Below are positions 30,578 to 35,513 of a stretch of 35,513 nt of DNA, piece after piece. A model generated the notes under the pieces. That model was not told where the DNA came from, did not search any database, and was given only the letters and a program-made list of their open reading frames with translations. A program made the translations under genes and the position numbers. Numbering within the stretch: the stretch's first letter is position 1; each line of letters opens with the position of its first letter. The stretch is from contig CATPCJ010000090.1 in assembly GCA_955652915.1 (NCBI GenBank), positions 1-35,513 of the forward strand. Direction: 5' to 3'. Source of the stretch: an uncultured Bryobacteraceae bacterium (GTDB lineage: Bacteria; Acidobacteriota; Terriglobia; Bryobacterales; Bryobacteraceae).

Positions 30578-31690
30578 ATGAGAGGTATGACCGCCACTAA
30601 CCCAAACGAGCAAGTTTTAATCGGAGTTCTCGCGAGTTGGGACAGTGAAGAAAAGAATTGGGCGTTAGCCGATTGCTTCGAGCAGATCTACGATACTGAT
30701 CGCAATCGCCTGGGGCGATTCCATTTCCTATTCACGGGAGGAACGTTCGACCGACTATTCTTGGGCGGGAAAGTAGCTTGGAATCCAGACTCCATGGGAC
30801 CGCTTCTGCGGTCACCGATGCGTGAAGTGGTACTTGCCAGTAGCACTCGCTTGCCGGATAGAAGGCAGGGTGGTGTTACGGTGATGGCCAACTACCTTGT
30901 AAATCGTCAATGTAGTATCATCTGGCCGTTCTTGGACCCGGCTGAGGCTCACTGGTTGAACCCGGAGAACTTGGCCCTAACGCGCCTTTGTGATGTCTGG
31001 CGTGTCAAACGGCTGAGGAACAGCGGTTCCGTAGTTGAGTGGTTCGGAACGGAAGCCGACAAGGACGTTCGGCGGAACTTGCAGCGGGTTCCCCCGCCGT
31101 TGAAGCTCTCCAAAGAGAAGCTCACCGAAGAGGAATACACGAACGGACACCTTCTTCCCCGGTCTTGCCAAGACGCTCACGATGTCGCCTATGCGCGATT
31201 GCCTCTACCTCAAGAAGCAATTCGACCCAGCACCACCACAATCGCGCTTATAGCGCATGACGAGATGAAGCCTCGACTGGCTGAGTTCGCCATTGAATAC
31301 GAGTCGGAACTGGGCCAGTTCGGTCGGATTTTCGCAACGCGAACAACCGGACGAGAAATCGAGGAGTCCGTACCCAGCCTTAAAGATAGGATAGTTCCAG
31401 TCCACTCCGGACCCAAGGGGGGCGATATCCAAATCGCAACGGAAATTCTCTATCGCCGCTGTGACGTCGTGATCTTTTTCTTGGATCCGATGAGGCCACA
31501 TCCCCATGCTGATGACATTCGTGTCGTGTTGTCCGCCTGCATGGTGGAGAACAACGTCCGAATCTTAACGAATGAGGTCGAGGCAAGAGATTGGATGGAA
31601 GAGGTGGTTAGGAGAGGGCGTCTTCCGAAGGCAATCGATCGAATTAGGTCAGCAACTCTTCCCCATATTAATAGGAACATGACTCGATGA
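30578..31690 (+). CDS. Tandem methylglyoxal-synthase-like protein, first domain degenerate
   Basis: 370 residues from ATG 30578 (ATG 30587 is equally possible; the frame is open to GTG 30521, whose extra residues look non-coding). The C-terminal domain (~220-345) is methylglyoxal-synthase-like with key residues kept: His227, Asp228 and Lys231 in AHDEMK, FATRTTGREI, Asp283 in GPKGGDIQ, Asp303 in FFLDP and His308/His310 in HPHADD. MgsA converts dihydroxyacetone phosphate to methylglyoxal and phosphate. The N-terminal domain (~12-165) follows the same plan: LASWDSEEK, FLFTGGT, RQGGVTVMANYL, IIWPFLDPAEAHW and LTRLCDVW. There the His is lost and the GGD Asp is Val, so it is probably not catalytic. 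MGS-like folds also act as ligand-binding domains in CarB, which suggests a regulatory N half. Single MgsA is ~150 residues. No sugar-metabolism genes are adjacent. Confidence 0.8.
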   Translation: MRGMTATNPNEQVLIGVLASWDSEEKNWALADCFEQIYDTDRNRLGRFHFLFTGGTFDRLFLGGKVAWNPDSMGPLLRSPMREVVLASSTRLPDRRQGGVTVMANYLVNRQCSIIWPFLDPAEAHWLNPENLALTRLCDVWRVKRLRNSGSVVEWFGTEADKDVRRNLQRVPPPLKLSKEKLTEEEYTNGHLLPRSCQDAHDVAYARLPLPQEAIRPSTTTIALIAHDEMKPRLAEFAIEYESELGQFGRIFATRTTGREIEESVPSLKDRIVPVHSGPKGGDIQIATEILYRRCDVVIFFLDPMRPHPHADDIRVVLSACMVENNVRILTNEVEARDWMEEVVRRGRLPKAIDRIRSATLPHINRNMTR

Positions 31691-31887
31691 AAGACGGCGT
31701 ATCGTTCTGTGCGCGCCGTCGAGACCTCGTCGTCGAAGATAGCTACTCAAGGACAGCTTAGAACCGCATACCATGTAAGCTCTTCTTGGAAAAGACTCGG
31801 TCCAGAAAATCCGCAATGGTGGCCGCGCTTGACTATCTCTAAAGGGCAAATCGGGTGCAGGCACGAGTTTCGCAAAGGCGGCGCGGT

Positions 31888-31916
31888 TTGACGCGCTGAC
31901 GACCGCATGTTATACA
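31888..31916 (+). promoter_or_regulatory. Canonical promoter of the PadR-ADOP operon with possible operator
   Basis: TTGACG (31888-31893), a 17-base spacer and TATACA (31911-31916). The next seventh base is the A of the PadR ATG (31923), so a leaderless transcript is predicted, and no Shine-Dalgarno exists. ATGT-tat-ACAG (31907-31917) overlaps the -10 and resembles the ATGT...ACAT half-sites of PadR operators, suggesting autoregulation. Confidence 0.65.
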
Positions 31917-31922
31917 GGTGGT

Positions 31923-32273
31923 ATGTCTACGGTAGACGATCTATCTGAGCGGCTGGAATTCCTGCAAGGGACGCTCGAAGTGCTGATACTTCGAAGCCTG
32001 CAAATGGGCCCGAATCACGCTTATGGAATCAGCCAATTCATTGAACGCTTTTCCGAGAACGAGTTCCTGGTGGATAACGGCTCGCTCTATCCGGCGATGC
32101 AGCGGTTGGTGCAGCGGGACTGGATCACGTCACAGTGGAAAACCTCGCCCAATTCGCGGCGGGCGAAGTATTACCGGCTCACGCCGTTGGGCCGCAAGCA
32201 ACTGGTGGCCGCGACGTCCAGGTGGGAGCGGTTCGTGGAAGCCATGGGCCGCGTGCTGGCAACGAGAGGATGA
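31923..32273 (+). CDS. PadR-family transcriptional regulator
   Basis: 116 residues. PadR winged helix-turn-helix: [35 protein letters not shown], the wing/recognition part [17 protein letters not shown] and [14 protein letters not shown]. The short C-terminal helix is that of the PadR-s2 type. It is the first gene of a pair with the permease; the permease SD (GAGAGGA, 32264-32270) lies in the last codons, and the gap is 4 bases. In acidobacterial genomes such PadR genes very often precede ADOP permeases. The effector is unknown. Confidence 0.95.
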   Translation: MSTVDDLSERLEFLQGTLEVLILRSLQMGPNHAYGISQFIERFSENEFLVDNGSLYPAMQRLVQRDWITSQWKTSPNSRRAKYYRLTPLGRKQLVAATSRWERFVEAMGRVLATRG

Positions 32274-32277
32274 CTCG

Positions 32278-34914
32278 ATGCGGGAATTGTGGTCCAAGCT
32301 TCGCCGCACGCTGACGGGCCGGCGGGCGGTCACGGAAGATTTGGCGGAAGAGATCGAGTCCAATCTCGCTCTCGAAACCGAGGACAACATCGCGAAGGGT
32401 ATGCGGCCCGACGACGCACGCGCTGCCTCTCGCCGTCACTTCGGCAACGCCACGCTGACCCGGGAGCGGGCGCAGGATGCCTGGCGTTTTCTGAGTCTCG
32501 AAACCTTTTTGCAGGATGTGCGGTACGGTTGGCGGGGCCTCCGCAAGTCGCCGGCTTATTCGCTCATCATCATTCTCACGCTGGCTTTGGGGATTGGCGC
32601 TAATACGGCCATCTTCAGCGTGGTGAATTCGGTGCTGCTCAAACCTTTGCCCTATCCCGGCTCCGAGCGGCTGGTGGAGCTGGGAGAATCGCATGCCAAG
32701 GCCGAGGGGATCAGCGTCACCTGGGGAAACTTTCGCGCCTGGCAAAAATACAACCATAGCTTTGAAGATATGGCGGCGCGTCAAATGGACCACTTCACGT
32801 TAACGGGCCGCGGGGAGCCGTTGTTCACGTCGGCCGCCCTGGTAACCAACGGATTCTTCCGGCTTGTTGGAACGAAACCGTTGCTGGGCCGCGTGTTCAC
32901 GGAAGAAGAAGATCGCTTCGGCGCCACTCGCACGGCCGTATTGGCCCACAGTTTCTGGCTCACGAAGCTGGGCGGCGACGTCAATGTGCTGGGAACGACG
33001 CTGGCCCTGAACGGTCAGCCTTACCGCGTCGTCGGCGTGCTGCCACCCGATCTGCAATTCTTCCCGAGGTCCGTGGATTATTATCTGCCGATGGGTCTCT
33101 TTCGTAGAGATTCCACGCCACGTACGCAACATGGATCGATCCGCGCGTTGGCCCGATTGAAACCAGGGGTGACACTCGCGGCCGCACGGAACGACTTGGA
33201 TGGCATAATGCGGCGTTTGGCCAAGGAAGATCCTGGAACGGAGAACGATCACCGCGCTTATGGAGTGTTCTTGTCGGACACGAAGACGGCCAGCATCCGG
33301 CCGACGCTGTGGCTGCTGATGGGCGCAGTGGGCTTGATCCTGCTGATCGCCTGCTCGAACGTCGCGAACCTTGTCTTGGCCCGTAGCGCGGCCCGCTCGC
33401 GCGAGATTGCGATTCGAACGGCAATTGGGGCCGGTAGGAAGAGACTGATCCGGCAAGTGCTCACGGAGAATTTGTTGGTCGCCGGAATTGGCGGCGCGCT
33501 TGGTCTCGCGATCGCGTACTGGTCCTTGCGCGCGCTGCTGTTCCTGGCGCCCCGGGGAATTCCGCGGCTGCCAGAGATTGGCCTGGATCTCCGGGTTCTG
33601 CTCTTCACCGCCGGTCTCACTATCGTTACCGGATTGCTGGTGGCGTTTGCTCCCATCCTGACAGTGGGAAAAATCGATCTGTCGTCCGCACTCAACAGCG
33701 GCGGCCGGTCCGGCACCGATACGCGGCGCGAAAGGTCTTTTCGCAACGCGCTGGTTGTGGCGGAAATCACGATTACTCTGGTGCTGGCGTTCAGCTCCGG
33801 CCTGTTACTTCGCAGCTTGATCGCGGCGCAGAATACGAATCCTGGTTTTGTTGCTGAGCGATTGCTGGATCTGGAAGTTGTGCTTCCGGCGTCCAGTTAC
33901 AAGAATCAACAGGCGGTCCAAAACTTCTACGACCGCCTGTTACAGGGTCTCAGTATGCTACCCGGGGCGAAGGAAGTGGGAGCAGTGAACTGCCCGCCCT
34001 CCGCGGGAAGCTGCGGCGACTGGTGGTATTCGGTTCTGGATGGACCTATTCCGGCGCAAAGCGACGTTCCTCTTTCGCTCTTCAATCTGGCCGATCCACA
34101 ATACTTTCAGACCATGGGCATTCCCGTACGCGAGGGTCGGGGGTTTACTACGGCCGATCGCAAGGGTGCGCCGCTGGTGGCCGTGGTGAATGAAGTACTG
34201 GCACGAAGGTGGTGGCCCAAGGAATCTGCCGTTGGCCACAGCATTAAAGTCGGCGGACCATATATGCCGGGCCCCACCTTTGAAATCGTCGGCGTGGTTG
34301 GCAACGTCACGCAGGAGGGCTTGGATTCGAAGCCAATGCCAGAGATCTACCGGCCGTTTGCGCAGGACGCTTCCGAAGGAATGGCGGTGATGATTCGCAC
34401 CAGCGGCGACCCCAAGTTACTCGCGCCGGGCGTACGGCGGGTGGTCGCTTCGCTGGATGGAAACTTGCCCATCCAGAGTCTGCGCAGTTTTGAAAACGTG
34501 ATGGGCGCCACGCTGGCGCGGCGGCGTTTCAGCACGCTGCTGCTGGGGATCTTCGCGGGACTCGCGTTGATTTTATCGGCGGTGGGAGTTTATGGCTTGC
34601 TCAATTATTGGGTGACGGCGAGAGAAGAAGAGATAGCGATCCGGATGGCGCTGGGCGCGCGGCGGTCGACAATTCTTTCGTGGGCGGGGATGCAGGCGTC
34701 GAGGCTGATCGTCATTGGAATTGTATTGGGCATGGCGGCGGGATGGGGGGCATCGCATTGGCTGAAGAGCGTGGTGTTCGGTATTTCAGCGCGCGATCCG
34801 CTGATGATGATTGCCGCGGCGTTGGTTGTAATTTTGATTGCCGCGATCACGGCTGCGATTCCGCTGAGCCGGGCTACGAGGGTGGATGCGGCGAGGAAGC
34901 TGCAGCGGGCATAG
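32278..34914 (+). CDS. ADOP-type duplicated orphan MacB/FtsX permease
   Basis: 878 residues from ATG 32278 (SD GAGAGGA); the frame is open further upstream within padR but is nonsense there. Residues 1-~75 are the cytoplasmic ADOP leader ([37 protein letters not shown]). A first helix at ~94-116 ([19 protein letters not shown]) leads into a MacB-like periplasmic domain with [14 protein letters not shown] and [15 protein letters not shown]. Then comes an FtsX block ([40 protein letters not shown]), a second MacB-like periplasmic domain ([15 protein letters not shown]) and a second FtsX block ([35 protein letters not shown]). No ATPase gene is adjacent, hence 'orphan'. Substrate unknown. Confidence 0.95.
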   Translation: MRELWSKLRRTLTGRRAVTEDLAEEIESNLALETEDNIAKGMRPDDARAASRRHFGNATLTRERAQDAWRFLSLETFLQDVRYGWRGLRKSPAYSLIIILTLALGIGANTAIFSVVNSVLLKPLPYPGSERLVELGESHAKAEGISVTWGNFRAWQKYNHSFEDMAARQMDHFTLTGRGEPLFTSAALVTNGFFRLVGTKPLLGRVFTEEEDRFGATRTAVLAHSFWLTKLGGDVNVLGTTLALNGQPYRVVGVLPPDLQFFPRSVDYYLPMGLFRRDSTPRTQHGSIRALARLKPGVTLAAARNDLDGIMRRLAKEDPGTENDHRAYGVFLSDTKTASIRPTLWLLMGAVGLILLIACSNVANLVLARSAARSREIAIRTAIGAGRKRLIRQVLTENLLVAGIGGALGLAIAYWSLRALLFLAPRGIPRLPEIGLDLRVLLFTAGLTIVTGLLVAFAPILTVGKIDLSSALNSGGRSGTDTRRERSFRNALVVAEITITLVLAFSSGLLLRSLIAAQNTNPGFVAERLLDLEVVLPASSYKNQQAVQNFYDRLLQGLSMLPGAKEVGAVNCPPSAGSCGDWWYSVLDGPIPAQSDVPLSLFNLADPQYFQTMGIPVREGRGFTTADRKGAPLVAVVNEVLARRWWPKESAVGHSIKVGGPYMPGPTFEIVGVVGNVTQEGLDSKPMPEIYRPFAQDASEGMAVMIRTSGDPKLLAPGVRRVVASLDGNLPIQSLRSFENVMGATLARRRFSTLLLGIFAGLALILSAVGVYGLLNYWVTAREEEIAIRMALGARRSTILSWAGMQASRLIVIGIVLGMAAGWGASHWLKSVVFGISARDPLMMIAAALVVILIAAITAAIPLSRATRVDAARKLQRA

Positions 34915-34927
34915 TAGAGGATGACGG

Positions 34928-34933
34928 TATACT
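34928..34933 (+). promoter_or_regulatory. Possible -10 box of the toxin-antitoxin pair
   Basis: TATACT lies 17 bases before the antitoxin ATG, with SD GGAAGG (34940-34945) after it. No convincing -35 hexamer is present at 17 bases upstream. Confidence 0.35.
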
Positions 34934-34950
34934 GCAACTGGAAGGCAACC

Positions 34951-35130
34951 ATGGCCGCCGAAAATCTTGCCGCGGTAATCAGCTCACTTACGCCGGACGA
35001 ACAGGAGTCGGTCCAGCAATTCATCGATTTCCTGAAGGGTACGAGATCGCCTCGATCATCGCCATTTCTCGCGGCTGTCGACGAGTTCATCGATCAGCAC
35101 CCGGAACTGCTCCGCCGTCTGGCTCAGTGA
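34951..35130 (+). CDS. Small antitoxin-like protein
   Basis: 59 residues from ATG 34951, supported by GGAAGG five bases upstream; an ATG at 34921 in the same frame has no ribosome-binding site. The sequence is helical and acidic (LAAVISSLTPDEQESVQQFI, DFLKG), then FLAAVDEFIDQHPELLRRLA. It resembles the short DUF2281-like or uncharacterised antitoxins found before Doc toxins rather than Phd. Its stop codon overlaps the toxin start as GTGA (35127-35130), so the two are translated together. It should neutralise the toxin by binding; this rests on context. Confidence 0.7.
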   Translation: MAAENLAAVISSLTPDEQESVQQFIDFLKGTRSPRSSPFLAAVDEFIDQHPELLRRLAQ

Positions 35131-35513
35131 CTTATCCGACTATTGATGAGGTGATCGCCGTCCACGCCCGGTTGATCTCCAGATTCGGAGGCTCATTTGG
35201 CATTCGGGACCGCGGCGCTCTCGACTCCGCATTGGCGAGACCCAAAAGCGGTTGCTACACGGACATTCAAGAAGCGGCTGCGCTTTGGGAGAGCCTGTCA
35301 CAAAATCATGCGTTTGTGGACGGCCACAAGCGGGTCGCTGTGACGGTGACCGCCGCGTTCCCTAAGCTGAACGGCTACCGACTGGAGTTCGACGACATCG
35401 CGGCCTTCGCCTTCCTCTTGGGCCTTTACGAAAGCGAAACCCTGGGTTCAAGGAACTTGAGAAATGGCTGCGCCAGCATGCTGTGCTCTGTGATCCGGAG
35501 ATCTGATAGGCCA
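35127..35513 (+). CDS. doc: Doc-like (Fic-fold) toxin, apparent frameshift near the 3' end
   Basis: It starts at GTG 35127 within the antitoxin stop. YPTIDEVIAVHARLISRFGG, GIRDRGALDSALARP, and the Fic/Doc motif HAFVDGHKR (residues 61-69; the usual Asn of DGNKR is His) are followed by GYRLEFDDIAAFAFLLGLYE. Doc phosphorylates elongation factor Tu in the P1 system. After LYESET the frame runs open to the window end without a family-like tail, whereas the neighbouring frame from 35444 reads GFKELEKWLRQHAVLCDPEI and stops at 35504-35506, the expected Doc end. One missing base near 35440 would explain this. The catalytic core is complete, so partial activity is possible. Confidence 0.75.
   Translation, partial: MTYPTIDEVIAVHARLISRFGGSFGIRDRGALDSALARPKSGCYTDIQEAAALWESLSQNHAFVDGHKRVAVTVTAAFPKLNGYRLEFDDIAAFAFLLGLYESETLGSRNLRNGCASMLCSVIRRSDRP

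Noticed and set aside
31649..31864. Small minus-strand frame between the MGS-like and padR genes
   Set aside because: No ribosome-binding site, no recognisable motif, and it runs into the MGS-like gene.
32023..32277. N-terminal extension of the ADOP permease into padR
   Set aside because: Nonsense Arg/Trp-rich text in a second frame of padR; ATG 32278 has a good Shine-Dalgarno and starts the conserved leader.

Overview
The window looks like chromosomal DNA of an Acidobacterium, most likely a Solibacter/Bryobacter-type organism. This is inferred from the gene families seen: two proteins ending in the domain known from Solibacter secretomes (TIGR03437 type), a third large secreted protein with an architecture I associate with Solibacter, a PadR regulator directly followed by an acidobacterial-type duplicated-orphan permease (ADOP/MacB-FtsX), a cyclase-homology/TolB-like/TPR signalling protein, and many structured intergenic repeats. 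No tRNA, rRNA, CRISPR array, transposase or prophage was seen.

Layout. 1-3103: two tandem secreted Ig-like repeat proteins, the first cut by the window edge. 3104-3941: a decayed stretch with remnants of a carbamoyltransferase-like gene (minus) and a frameshifted NAD-dependent epimerase tail (plus). 3942-5655: a CusF-SCO1 copper protein and an FkbM methyltransferase (minus). 5801-12401: mutY, then three secreted proteins (two with haem-motif-like 'choice-of-anchor V' domains). 12408-14447: the cyclase/TPR protein (minus). 14676-18531: an M1 aminopeptidase and an alpha/beta hydrolase. 18502-23818: six minus-strand genes, the last three (Tat-exported NHL propeller, Hsp70-like ATPase, metal-dependent cyclase/hydrolase) joined by two successive GTGA stop/start overlaps. 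23980-25445: a PEGA-domain protein and holB. 25556-27492: a NatAB-like ABC exporter. 27693-30240: a motility module fliW-csrA-flagellin, with a sigma-28-type promoter overlapping the csrA stop codon and two CsrA-type GGA sites in the flagellin leader. 30578-31690: a protein made of two methylglyoxal-synthase-like domains, the first degenerate. 31923-34914: PadR-ADOP operon with a canonical promoter placed so that the mRNA should be leaderless. 34951-35513: a Doc-type toxin-antitoxin pair whose toxin has an apparent frameshift near its C terminus.

The most interesting items are the double methylglyoxal-synthase-like protein, the coupled NHL-Hsp70-cyclase operon, the compact FliW-CsrA-flagellin switch, a tandem pair of secreted proteins whose predicted mature N terminus is Cys-Asp-Cys as in TIMP inhibitors, and four intergenic elements that share an architecture (a closing inverted repeat enclosing several short hairpins) though not all share sequence. 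All functional statements come from reading motifs by eye; no database search was run.
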